Assembly: GCA_018056405.1 (NCBI GenBank) | Contig: JAGPFT010000022.1 | Coordinates: 1-13,942 of the forward strand | DNA from: Anaerolineae bacterium | Lineage (GTDB): Bacteria; Chloroflexota; Anaerolineae; Aggregatilineales; Aggregatilineaceae | Length of the DNA: 13,942 nt | Direction: 5' to 3' | Shown here: piece after piece, positions 1-6,336 of the stretch | Layout: every line of letters starts with the position of its first letter | How positions within the stretch are numbered: position 1 is the first letter of the stretch | Program-made: the position numbers and the translations under genes | Notes under the pieces: model-generated | Seen by the model: the letters and a program-made list of their open reading frames with translations, nothing else | Told to the model about the DNA's origin: nothing | Database searches by the model: none

Positions 1-161
1 GTGACGTGCGCTCGTTCCAGGCGCAACTCGCCGCGCGCGGGGTCGCGCCAGCTCGGTGGGACGAGGACGCGCAGCGTCACGTCCGGCAGCGCTGCCATCT
101 CTTCGAGCTTGCGCTGGTAAGCGCCGATGACGCACGCCTTGGACAGCATCAGGACACGCAT
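1..161 (-). CDS. Glycosyltransferase (GT4-like), N-terminal fragment cut by window edge
   Basis: The reverse strand reads from an ATG at 161 through 53 open codons to the window edge. The product starts MRVLMLSKACVIGAYQRKLE and continues with LPDVTLRVLVPPSWRDP. A short beta strand, then a K-A-x-x-x-G-A-Y-Q-x-K-L-E loop/helix, then the strand VRVLVPPSWRD-type segment is what family-4 (GT-B fold) glycosyltransferases show at their N-terminal acceptor-binding Rossmann half. The GT-B signature in the C-terminal half lies outside the window, so donor and acceptor cannot be inferred. The ribosome site is weak (GAGCGG a few bases upstream). A plausible promoter lies at 194-222 on the same strand. 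The family call rests on recognition of the N-terminus only. Confidence 0.72.
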   Translation of the reverse strand, partial: MRVLMLSKACVIGAYQRKLEEMAALPDVTLRVLVPPSWRDPARGELRLERAHV

Positions 162-193
162 GGGCCGCTCGCTGGCAATGAGATCGCGCCCCA

Positions 194-222
194 ATCATGC
201 CCCATGTGCCACACCCCGTCAA
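194..222 (-). promoter_or_regulatory. Possible sigma70-type promoter for the glycosyltransferase gene
   Basis: On the reverse strand TTGACG (222-217) and CATGAT (199-194) are separated by 17 bases, and the glycosyltransferase ATG follows about 33 bases downstream. The -35 matches consensus at 5 of 6 positions and the -10 is weaker. The call is by sequence resemblance only. Confidence 0.4.
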
Positions 223-291
223 CAGTGTGCGGGGAGGCTGTGCGCGCCAACCGCCCAGGCGGTAGGGGCACTGCTCTGCTGCGCCCGTATG

Positions 292-383
292 CCTCACCCC
301 TGGCCTCGCTGCGCTCGGCTTGCCCCCTCTCCACGACGTGAAGAGGGGGCGGCGAGGCGCGTCAGCGCCGAGCGGGGGTGAGG
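292..383. repeat. 92-bp imperfect palindromic intergenic repeat, copy 1
   Basis: The element begins CCTCACCCCTGGCCTCGCTG and ends GCGCCGAGCGGGGGTGAGG. Its outer arms (CCTCACCCC / GGGGGTGAGG) and inner arms (GCCCCCTCT / AGAGGGGGC) are inverted repeats, so the whole could fold into one long hairpin. Copies of the same length class and orientation occur at 7500-7591 and 10399-10493. The family sits only between genes. The rest of the 162-442 gap holds no gene that I can support; a GC-rich GTAGGGGC...GCTGCGCCC stretch at 262-288 resembles 7344-7372. Confidence 0.8.
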
Positions 384-404
384 CTAAGGAGCGCAACCCT
401 GTTG

Positions 405-426
405 CCTGACAGGTTTTGCACGCACC
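405..426 (+). repeat. Short dispersed motif (TGACAGG..TTGCACG.ACC), copy 1
   Basis: The sequence CCTGACAGGTTTTGCACGCA followed by CC closely matches 10687-10708 (same strand) and 10354-10373 (opposite strand). It lies 21 bases beyond the palindromic repeat at 292-383 and 16 bases before the -35 box of the first LacI-type gene. Function is unknown; it may be an end of a decayed small mobile unit. Confidence 0.5.
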
Positions 427-442
427 GAGGCCCACGACTCGC

Positions 443-472
443 TTGACGGCGGCGGGCTTCTTGCGCTATGAT
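443..472 (+). promoter_or_regulatory. Promoter of the rbs operon
   Basis: TTGACG (443-448) and TATGAT (467-472) are separated by 18 bases, giving a predicted start near 479. That start is immediately at a perfect 24-bp palindrome, the usual position for a LacI-family operator. This placement also argues that translation starts at 516, because an ATG at 468 would lie inside the -10 box. Confidence 0.68.
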
Positions 473-477
473 GAGTG

Positions 478-501
478 CGAAACGATTGCGCAATCGTTTC
501 G
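478..501. promoter_or_regulatory. Perfect 24-bp palindromic operator, predicted RbsR site
   Basis: Each half reads CGAAACGATTGC from its own strand, with a central CG and no mismatch. LacI/PurR/CcpA-family dimers typically bind palindromes with a central CpG that is intercalated by the hinge helix. The site covers the predicted transcription start and lies 14 bases before the regulator's start codon, so autoregulation and repression of the downstream operon are the natural inference. Confidence 0.8.
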
Positions 502-515
502 ATGAACGGGGAGCC

Positions 516-1520
516 ATGACGACCATCCGCGATGTGGCCGAAGCGGCCCAGGTGTCTACCTCCACTGTGTCCCATGTCATTAACGGGACGCGCTATGTCA
601 GCCCGGACACTCGCCAGCGCGTGCTGCAAGCAATGGCCGACCTCAGCTACAGCCCCAACCGCCTGGCGCGCAGCCTGCGCAGCAGCCAGTCCATGACTCT
701 GGGCGTGCTGCTGCCTAACAGCGCCAATCCCTACTTCGCCGAAATCCTGCTGGGCATCGAGGCAGCCTGCTTCGACCGGGGATACAATATCATCCTGGGC
801 AACGCCAACGACGACCGCGACCGCGAGCTGGCTTACCTGGAGGTGCTTATCTCCCGCCAGGTGGACGGCATTCTGCTCATCTCGACCGGCGCTTACAATG
901 AGTCCATTGCCCTGCTCGCGGCGCACGGCAAGCCGGTGGTCATGGTGGATCGCTCGGCGAACAGCCCGGCAGTGGACGAACTATTCACGGCCAACAAAGA
1001 GGGCGGCTTGCTGGCGACGAGCTACCTGCTCGGCCTGGGCCACCGCCGCATCGGGTGCATCACCGGGCCGTCCTTCCTGACGCCGAGCGCCGACCGGGTG
1101 ACGGGGTACTTCGAGGCGCTGCGCGGCGCAGGGCTGCCCATTGACCGGACGCTTGTCGTAACCGGTGACTTCCAGCACGAGAGCGGCTACCGGGCCTGCC
1201 GCCAACTTCTGGCGCTCGCCGCCCCCCCGACGGCGGTCTTCGCCTGCAACGACCTGATGGCAGTCGGCGCGCTGTGCGCCATTCACGAGGCGGGGCTGCA
1301 CGTGCCGGATGACATCTCGGTGGTCGGCTACGACGACATCCCGCTGGCCTCGTACACTGTGCCGCGCCTGACGACGATTGCCCAGCCCGCCCAGGAGCTT
1401 GGTCGCCTGGCTGTCGAGCGCCTGGTGACACGGCTGCAAAAATCCGATGACACGCCGCCCGTGCAGGAGGCCCTGCCGGTTGTGCTGGTCGAGCGCGATT
1501 CGTGCCGGCGGCTGGCGTGA
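516..1520 (+). CDS. rbsR: LacI-family transcriptional repressor of the ribose operon
   Basis: The 334-residue product has the LacI-family layout. The N-terminal helix-turn-helix and hinge (about residues 2-57) contain TIRDVAEAAQVSTSTVSHVI and end in SPNRLARSLRS. A periplasmic-binding-protein-like effector domain follows (about 60-334), with GVLLPNSANPYFAEIL and, near the end, VVGYDDIPLASYTVPRLTTI. The start at 516 is preferred because the earlier in-frame ATG (468) lies within the promoter and because family members begin at MTTIRDVA. GGGGAGCC just upstream serves as a modest ribosome site. It is first in the operon, with rbsD starting 15 bases after its stop. A perfect palindrome at 478-501 is its likely operator. 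The effector is probably ribose or a ribose derivative; this is inferred from the neighbours, not from effector-site residues. Confidence 0.88.
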   Translation: MTTIRDVAEAAQVSTSTVSHVINGTRYVSPDTRQRVLQAMADLSYSPNRLARSLRSSQSMTLGVLLPNSANPYFAEILLGIEAACFDRGYNIILGNANDDRDRELAYLEVLISRQVDGILLISTGAYNESIALLAAHGKPVVMVDRSANSPAVDELFTANKEGGLLATSYLLGLGHRRIGCITGPSFLTPSADRVTGYFEALRGAGLPIDRTLVVTGDFQHESGYRACRQLLALAAPPTAVFACNDLMAVGALCAIHEAGLHVPDDISVVGYDDIPLASYTVPRLTTIAQPAQELGRLAVERLVTRLQKSDDTPPVQEALPVVLVERDSCRRLA

Positions 1521-1535
1521 GCAGGAGCAGGGCCT

Positions 1536-1931
1536 ATGAAGAAGACGGTCTTGTTGAACCAACCGCTTTCGAGCGCCATCGCCGGACTGGGCCACCTGGA
1601 TACGCTGGTCATCGCCGACGCCGGCCTGCCCATCCCGTCAGCAACCTGGCGCATTGATCTGGCCGTGAGCCAGGGCGTCCCGCCCTTCCTGGACGTACTG
1701 CGGGCGGTGCTGGCCGAGATGCAAGTGCAGGGCGCGGTGATCGCCAGCGAGATGGCCAGCCACAGTCCGGCCCTGCACGCAGCGCTGCTGTCCGCCCTGG
1801 GCGGCGTGCCGGTGACGGCCATCCCGCACGAGGAGTTCAAGGCGCGGACGGCGGCGGCGCGGGCCGTGGTGCGCACCGGCGAGTTTACGCCGTATGCCAA
1901 CGTAATTTTGATCGCAGGAGTAACCTTTTGA
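1536..1931 (+). CDS. rbsD: D-ribose pyranase (RbsD)
   Basis: The 131-residue protein matches the RbsD/FucU mutarotase family throughout. It has LGHLDTLVIADAGLPIP near the N-terminus, with the catalytic-type His20 and Asp28, then ID.A.SQGVPPFLDVL, and a C-terminal GEFTPYANVILIAGVTF. RbsD interconverts pyranose and furanose forms of D-ribose in the cytoplasm; the furanose form is the ribokinase substrate. The length is the family norm. AGGAG lies 8 bases before the ATG. Its stop overlaps the next gene's TTG start, so rbsD and rbsC1 are translationally coupled. No ribokinase gene is visible nearby, so the downstream step must be encoded elsewhere. Confidence 0.93.
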   Translation: MKKTVLLNQPLSSAIAGLGHLDTLVIADAGLPIPSATWRIDLAVSQGVPPFLDVLRAVLAEMQVQGAVIASEMASHSPALHAALLSALGGVPVTAIPHEEFKARTAAARAVVRTGEFTPYANVILIAGVTF

Positions 1932-2893
1932 TCGCAGCCAAGACCTTCCCCAAAGAGATCAACTGGCGCGTGTTCTTCCAGCGCTATGGCTTGCTGCTGG
2001 CGCTGATCCTGTTGTGCATCGTTCTCAGCCTGGCTTCGGATCGTTTCCTGACCAGCAGCAACCTGCTCAACGTCCTGCGCCAGTCCTCGATCAACGGCAT
2101 CATCTCGATAGGCATGATGCTGGTTATCCTCACGCGCGGCATTGACCTGTCGGTGGGGTCGGTGCTGGCGCTCTCGACGGTGATCGGCGTGGACATGCTT
2201 AAGAACGAGGGGATGCCAGTGGTGCAGGCGATTGGCATTTGCCTGCTGGTAGGGGCCGCCGCTGGCGCGGTGAACGGCGTGCTGGTAAGCTGGCTGAACA
2301 TCCCCCCCTTCATCGCCACGCTGAGCATGATGACTTTTGCGCGTGGCGCGGCCAAGTTCTACACCGACGGCCAACCGATCAGCGGGCTGGATCAGCTTGG
2401 TCAGGGCTTCCGCTTGCTGGGCACCGCCGAGCCTTTGGGCATTCCCATGCCGATCATCGTCGCCGGGCTGGTGTTCTTGGCCGGGTATGTCCTGCTCAAC
2501 CATATCCCGTTCGGGCGCTACATCTTCGGCCTGGGCGATAACGAGGAAGCAGCGTATCTGTCGGGGTTGCCCGTGCGCCTGATCAAGATGTTCGTCTATG
2601 TGGCGGCGGGGGTGCTTTCCGCGCTGGCCGGGATCATCCTGGTCGGGCGGCTCAACTCCGCTCAGCCGACGGCGGGCGAGATGTACGAGTTCGACGCCAT
2701 CGCCGCGGTGGTCGTGGGCGGCACCAGTTTTGACGGCGGCGAGGGGACGATCATGGGCACGTTGATCGGCGTGCTGATCATCGGCATCATTGACAACGGC
2801 CTGAACCTGCTGGACGTTTCCTCGTTCTACCAGGACATCACCAAAGGAGCGGTCATCGCGCTGGCGCTGCTGCTCCATCGCGCCATTCGCTGA
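1928..2893 (+). CDS. rbsC: Ribose-type (CUT2) ABC transporter permease 1
   Basis: The product is a 321-residue, strongly hydrophobic permease of the RbsC/XylH/AraH (BPD_transp_2) family with roughly eight to ten membrane segments. Diagnostic motifs are ILTRGIDLSVGSVLALS near residue 70, IPPFIATLSMMTFARG near 125-140, GLGDNEEAAYLSGLPV (the cytoplasmic coupling loop) and GTSFDGGEGTIMGTLIG in the C-terminal third. The start is TTG at 1928, overlapping the rbsD stop by 4 nt, with GCAGGAG at 1914-1920 at good spacing. It would form the membrane channel that receives sugar from RbsB and is powered by RbsA. A second, different RbsC-type permease closes the operon (6337-7329), so the two may form a heterodimer. 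Confidence 0.92.
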   Translation: MIAAKTFPKEINWRVFFQRYGLLLALILLCIVLSLASDRFLTSSNLLNVLRQSSINGIISIGMMLVILTRGIDLSVGSVLALSTVIGVDMLKNEGMPVVQAIGICLLVGAAAGAVNGVLVSWLNIPPFIATLSMMTFARGAAKFYTDGQPISGLDQLGQGFRLLGTAEPLGIPMPIIVAGLVFLAGYVLLNHIPFGRYIFGLGDNEEAAYLSGLPVRLIKMFVYVAAGVLSALAGIILVGRLNSAQPTAGEMYEFDAIAAVVVGGTSFDGGEGTIMGTLIGVLIIGIIDNGLNLLDVSSFYQDITKGAVIALALLLHRAIR

Positions 2894-2934
2894 CGTTCAT
2901 GGACGTCGCAGTGCCACGTGGCAGAAGGAGGTGA
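2892..2934. promoter_or_regulatory. rbsC1-rbsB gap: two palindromes and an unattached Shine-Dalgarno
   Basis: GACGTTCATGGACGTC (2892-2907) is palindromic except for one pair, and it touches the rbsC1 stop. TGCCACGTGGCA (2912-2923) is a perfect 12-mer palindrome. AAGGAGGTGA (2925-2934) is a near-perfect anti-16S complement, but no ATG, GTG or TTG follows at usual spacing; rbsB has its own TTGGAGG at 3010-3016. In the remaining AT-richer stretch to 3025, TTCACTC occurs twice, 12 bases apart (2970 and 2982). An internal promoter or mRNA processing site is possible but unproven. Confidence 0.4.
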
Positions 2935-3025
2935 GCCATCTGCTATTCTGTTATTTGCCGGTTAGGGATTTCACTCACGTATTCACTCGCTTGGCTGTGT
3001 GGTGATTGGTTGGAGGTACAAAAAC

Positions 3026-4747
3026 ATGTTCCGTAGAAGCATCATGCTAGTGTTGGCTGCGGTGCTGGCAGTCTTTCCGCTGGCGGCAGTGAGCGCACAG
3101 GACGAGCCGCTGACGCTCGGCCTGTCGCTGTCCACGCTCAACAACCCGTTCTTCGTCACCCTGCGTGACGGCGCGCAGGAGACGGCTGCGGCGCAAGGCG
3201 TTGAGCTGATCGTGCTCGACTCGCAGGACGACCCGGCGACCGAAGCGGCGAACATGGAAGACCTGATCGCCCAGGGCGTGGACGCCATCCTGGTCAACCC
3301 GACTGACGCCGACGCCATCGTCCCCTCGATCCTGGCTGCCAACGAAGCGGGCATCCCCGTCTTCACCATTGATCGCGGGGCGTCCGGCGGCGAAGTGGTC
3401 AGCCACATCGCTTCGGACAACGTGGCCGGCGGGCGCATGGCCGCTGCCTTCCTGTGCAACGCGCTGGGCGGCGCGGGCAAGGTCGTCGAGCTAGAAGGCA
3501 TCGCCGGCACGTCGGCAGCGCGCGACCGTGGCGAGGGCTTCAACGCCTACATGAGCGAGAACTGCCCCGGTGTGGAGATCGTCGCCCGCCAGACGGCCAA
3601 CTTCAACCGCGCCGAGGGCCTGACCGTCTTCGAGAACATCCTGCAGGCGCAGGACACCATCAACGGTGTCTTCGCCCACAACGACGAGATGATCCTGGGC
3701 GCTATCGAAGCCGCGACTGCCGCAGGCCGCGCGGCGGACATCATCTTCGTCGGCTTCGACGCAGTGGATGACGCTGTGGCCGCCGTGCAGGCGGGCACCC
3801 TGGCCGCCACCGTCGCCCAGCAGCCCGCCCTGATGGGCGTGCTCGGCGTCGAGACGGCGGCAGCGTATCTGGGCGGCCAGGAAGTCCCAGCCTACATCCC
3901 CGTGGACCTGCGCCTGGTGCAGAAGCTGACGCTCGGCCTGTCGCTGTCCACGCTCAACAACCCGTTCTTCGTCACCCTGCGTGACGGCGCGCTCCAGGCG
4001 GCGGCGGAGCTTGGCCCGGTCGAAGTGGTCGTGCTGGACTCGCAGGACGACCCGGCGACCGAAGCGGCGAACATGGAAGACCTGATCGCCCAGGGCGTGG
4101 ACGCCATCCTGGTCAACCCGACCGACGCCGACGCCATCGTCCCCTCGATCCTGGCCGCCAACGAAGCGGGCATCCCCGTCTTCACCATTGATCGTGGGGC
4201 GTCCGGCGGCGAAGTGGTCAGCCACATCGCTTCGGACAACGTGGCCGGGGGCCGCATGGCCGCCGAGTTCCTGTGCAACGCGCTGGGCGGCACGGGCAAG
4301 GTCGTCGAGCTAGAAGGCATCGCCGGCACGTCGGCAGCGCGCGACCGTGGCGAGGGCTTCAACGCCTACATGAGCGAGAACTGCCCCGGTGTGGAGATCG
4401 TCGCCCGCCAGACGGCCAACTTCAACCGCGCCGAGGGCCTGACCGTCTTCGAGAACATCCTGCAGGCGCAGGACACCATCAACGGTGTCTTCGCCCACAA
4501 CGACGAGATGATCCTGGGCGCTATCGAAGCCGCGACTGCCGCAGGCCGCGCGGCGGACATCATCTTCGTCGGCTTCGACGCAGTGGATGACGCTGTGGCC
4601 GCCGTGCAGGCGGGCACCCTGGCCGCCACCGTCGCCCAGCAGCCCGCCCTGATGGGCGTGCTCGGCGTCGAGACAGCGGCAGCGTATCTGGGCGGCCAGG
4701 AAGTCCCGGCCTACATCCCGGTGGACCTGGCGCTCGTCACCCAGTAA
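3026..4747 (+). CDS. rbsB: Tandem-domain ribose-binding protein (two fused RbsB units)
   Basis: The 573-residue protein is about twice the family length. A signal peptide (residues 1-24, cleavage after VSA) precedes two periplasmic-binding domains, about 29-300 and 301-573. There is no lipobox cysteine. Both domains carry the ribose-contact residues known from E. coli RbsB: STLNNPFF (S36, N40, F42, F43), N91 in NPTDAD, D116-R117 in TIDRGA, an Arg in SAARDRGEGF, F193 in ANFNR, N219 in AHNDEM, D245 in VGFDAVDD and Q265 in VAQQP. The equivalents lie 272-273 residues later. Each domain ends with a VDL.LV segment, where single-domain proteins stop; the first runs on through QK directly into the second, which has no signal peptide. 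The ATG at 3026 follows GGAGG and starts the signal peptide. Fusion through loss of a stop codon is inferred; an assembly duplication is the main alternative. Confidence 0.92.
   Translation: MFRRSIMLVLAAVLAVFPLAAVSAQDEPLTLGLSLSTLNNPFFVTLRDGAQETAAAQGVELIVLDSQDDPATEAANMEDLIAQGVDAILVNPTDADAIVPSILAANEAGIPVFTIDRGASGGEVVSHIASDNVAGGRMAAAFLCNALGGAGKVVELEGIAGTSAARDRGEGFNAYMSENCPGVEIVARQTANFNRAEGLTVFENILQAQDTINGVFAHNDEMILGAIEAATAAGRAADIIFVGFDAVDDAVAAVQAGTLAATVAQQPALMGVLGVETAAAYLGGQEVPAYIPVDLRLVQKLTLGLSLSTLNNPFFVTLRDGALQAAAELGPVEVVVLDSQDDPATEAANMEDLIAQGVDAILVNPTDADAIVPSILAANEAGIPVFTIDRGASGGEVVSHIASDNVAGGRMAAEFLCNALGGTGKVVELEGIAGTSAARDRGEGFNAYMSENCPGVEIVARQTANFNRAEGLTVFENILQAQDTINGVFAHNDEMILGAIEAATAAGRAADIIFVGFDAVDDAVAAVQAGTLAATVAQQPALMGVLGVETAAAYLGGQEVPAYIPVDLALVTQ
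3110..4744 (+). repeat. Intragenic direct repeat of about 0.8 kb inside rbsB
   Basis: Unit 1 (3110-3925) and unit 2 (3926-4744) are direct repeats. The first 66 or so bases are identical and are followed by a clearly divergent stretch of about 50 bases (3176-3217 against 3992-4036), where unit 2 gains one codon. From 3218 against 4037 the copies again agree at all but roughly a dozen of nearly 690 positions. The block from about 3475 to 3852 shows no difference at all that I could find. Such synonymous-site identity implies recent duplication or gene conversion. Confidence 0.93.
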
Positions 4748-4761
4748 GCGCCATGAGTGTG

Positions 4762-4793
4762 GGGCTGTGCAGGGGTGCGCTCCTGCACAGCCC
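4762..4793 (+). terminator. 12-bp perfect hairpin between rbsB and rbsA (attenuator or mRNA 3' stabiliser)
   Basis: GGGCTGTGCAGG (4762-4773) pairs fully with CCTGCACAGCCC (4782-4793) across an 8-base loop and is followed by only three T residues. It lies 15 bases after the rbsB stop and 19 bases before the preferred rbsA start. In binding-protein transporter operons such hairpins commonly give partial termination or protect the upstream mRNA, so the binding protein is made in excess. That role is inferred here. Confidence 0.6.
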
Positions 4794-4812
4794 TTTCACG
4801 TTAGCGAACAGC

Positions 4813-6318
4813 ATGGACAACACACCGCTTTTACAGATGCGGGGCATCAGCAAGGCGTTCCCCGGCGTCCAGGCGCTTCAGAGCGTGGATTTGACCGTGC
4901 ATCCCGGCGAGATTCTGGCGCTGGTGGGCGAGAATGGCGCTGGCAAAAGCACGCTGATGAAGGTGCTCAACGGGATTTACGGGGCAGACGCCGGCGAGAT
5001 TCTCTGGCAGGGCGAGGACGTGACCATTCACTCGCCGCACGACGCCCAACGCCTGGGCATCAGCATGATTCACCAGGAACTGGCCCTCATCCCCTACCTC
5101 GACGCCGGCAAGAACATCTACCTGGGGCGTGAGCCAGCGGGCAAGCTGCCCGGCACGGTGGACTGGCGCAGCCTGTACCGGCAAGCGCAGGCCGATCTCG
5201 ACCGGCTTGGGTTAGGGGTGAGCGTGCGCACGCCGGTGCGGTTCTTCCCCCTCGCCCAGCAGCAGATGATCGAGGTGGCTAAGGCGCTTTCGATGGACGC
5301 GCGCCTGATCGTCATGGACGAGCCGACCTCCTCATTGACCGACCGCGAAGTGGAGACCCTGTTCGGCCAGATGCGCGCGCTGCGCGCCCAGGGCGTTGCC
5401 ATCGTCTTCATCTCGCACCGGCTGGAGGAAGTGCTGCATATCGCCGACCGGGTGACAGTGCTGCGCGACGGGCGGCTTGTCGGTACGCGCCCGGTGAGCG
5501 AGCTAAGCACCAACGACATCATCCGCATGATGGTCGGGCGCGAGGTGGGCCAGATTTTCGAGCGGCGCAGCACCCCGCCCACCGACGAGGTGATCCTTGA
5601 GGTGCGCGGGCTGAGCCGGGGCGAGCGCGTGCGCGATGTCAGCTTCACGCTGCATAAGGGTGAGATTCTGGGTGTGGCCGGGCTGGTCGGCGCAGGCCGC
5701 ACCGAGCTTGCCGAGGTGATCTTTGGCGCGCGTCCGACTACCACCGGCACGATCCTGCTGAACGGCCAACCCCTGCGCATCCACCGCCCGCAAGAAGCGA
5801 TCCGCAACGGCATCGGCTTCGTGCCCGAAGACCGCAAGCGCCAGGGGCTGTTCCTGCGCATGTCGGTAGCGGCGAACGTGGTCATGGCCGTGCTGCGCCG
5901 CCTGACACGCGGGTTGCTCATTCGCTGGTCGCAGGTCGAACAGATCACCAGCGATTTCGTGGCGCGGCTGGATATTCGCACGCCTTCGACGGCGCAGCGC
6001 GTGCGCAACCTGAGCGGCGGCAACCAGCAAAAGGTGGTGATCGCCAAATGGCTGACGCTCGACCCGAAGGTGCTCATCCTCGACGAGCCGACGCGCGGCA
6101 TTGACGTGGGGGCCAAAGCGGAGATTTACCGGCTGATGAACCAGCTTGCCGAGCGCGGCGTGGGCATCCTGATGATCTCCTCGGAGCTACCCGAAGTGAT
6201 GGGCATCAGCGACCGCATCCTGGTCATGCACGAGGGGCGGCTGGCAGGCGTCTTCGACGCGCGCACCGCGACTGAGGACGCGCTGATGAACGCGGCAACG
6301 GGCATGAAGGCGAGCTAG
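4813..6318 (+). CDS. rbsA: Ribose-type ABC transporter ATP-binding protein (double nucleotide-binding domain)
   Basis: The 501-residue protein has two fused ABC ATPase domains, the RbsA/MglA/XylG arrangement, and matches the usual family length. Domain 1 has Walker A GENGAGKST (39-47), a degenerate signature LAQQQMIEVAKAL and Walker B VMDEPTSSL (about 168-176). Domain 2 has a degenerate P-loop GLVGAGRTEL, a canonical signature LSGGNQQ (400-406) and Walker B LILDEPTRGIDVG (from about 421). One canonical and one degenerate site is typical of CUT2 ATPases. The start at 4813 is preferred over an in-frame ATG at 4753 because the shorter form begins with the family-like MDNTPLLQMRGISKAFPG and leaves the 4762-4793 hairpin untranslated. 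Neither start has a strong ribosome site. It powers import through RbsC1/RbsC2 at the inner face of the membrane. Confidence 0.93.
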   Translation: MDNTPLLQMRGISKAFPGVQALQSVDLTVHPGEILALVGENGAGKSTLMKVLNGIYGADAGEILWQGEDVTIHSPHDAQRLGISMIHQELALIPYLDAGKNIYLGREPAGKLPGTVDWRSLYRQAQADLDRLGLGVSVRTPVRFFPLAQQQMIEVAKALSMDARLIVMDEPTSSLTDREVETLFGQMRALRAQGVAIVFISHRLEEVLHIADRVTVLRDGRLVGTRPVSELSTNDIIRMMVGREVGQIFERRSTPPTDEVILEVRGLSRGERVRDVSFTLHKGEILGVAGLVGAGRTELAEVIFGARPTTTGTILLNGQPLRIHRPQEAIRNGIGFVPEDRKRQGLFLRMSVAANVVMAVLRRLTRGLLIRWSQVEQITSDFVARLDIRTPSTAQRVRNLSGGNQQKVVIAKWLTLDPKVLILDEPTRGIDVGAKAEIYRLMNQLAERGVGILMISSELPEVMGISDRILVMHEGRLAGVFDARTATEDALMNAATGMKAS

Positions 6319-6336
6319 AGAGAAGCAAAGCGACTG

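Noticed and set aside
468..515. Earlier in-frame ATG for the first LacI-type gene
   Set aside because: It overlaps the predicted -10 box and would translate the operator; homologous proteins begin at the MTTIRDVA start at 516.
1328..2878. Long reverse-strand reading frame of 516 codons
   Set aside because: It lies antisense to rbsR, rbsD and rbsC1. Its His/Gln/Arg-rich product looks like no family and is typical of GC-rich shadow frames.
4753..4812. Upstream ATG as the rbsA start
   Set aside because: The added 20 residues are not RbsA-like and would be encoded by the 12-bp hairpin; the 4813 start gives the family length.
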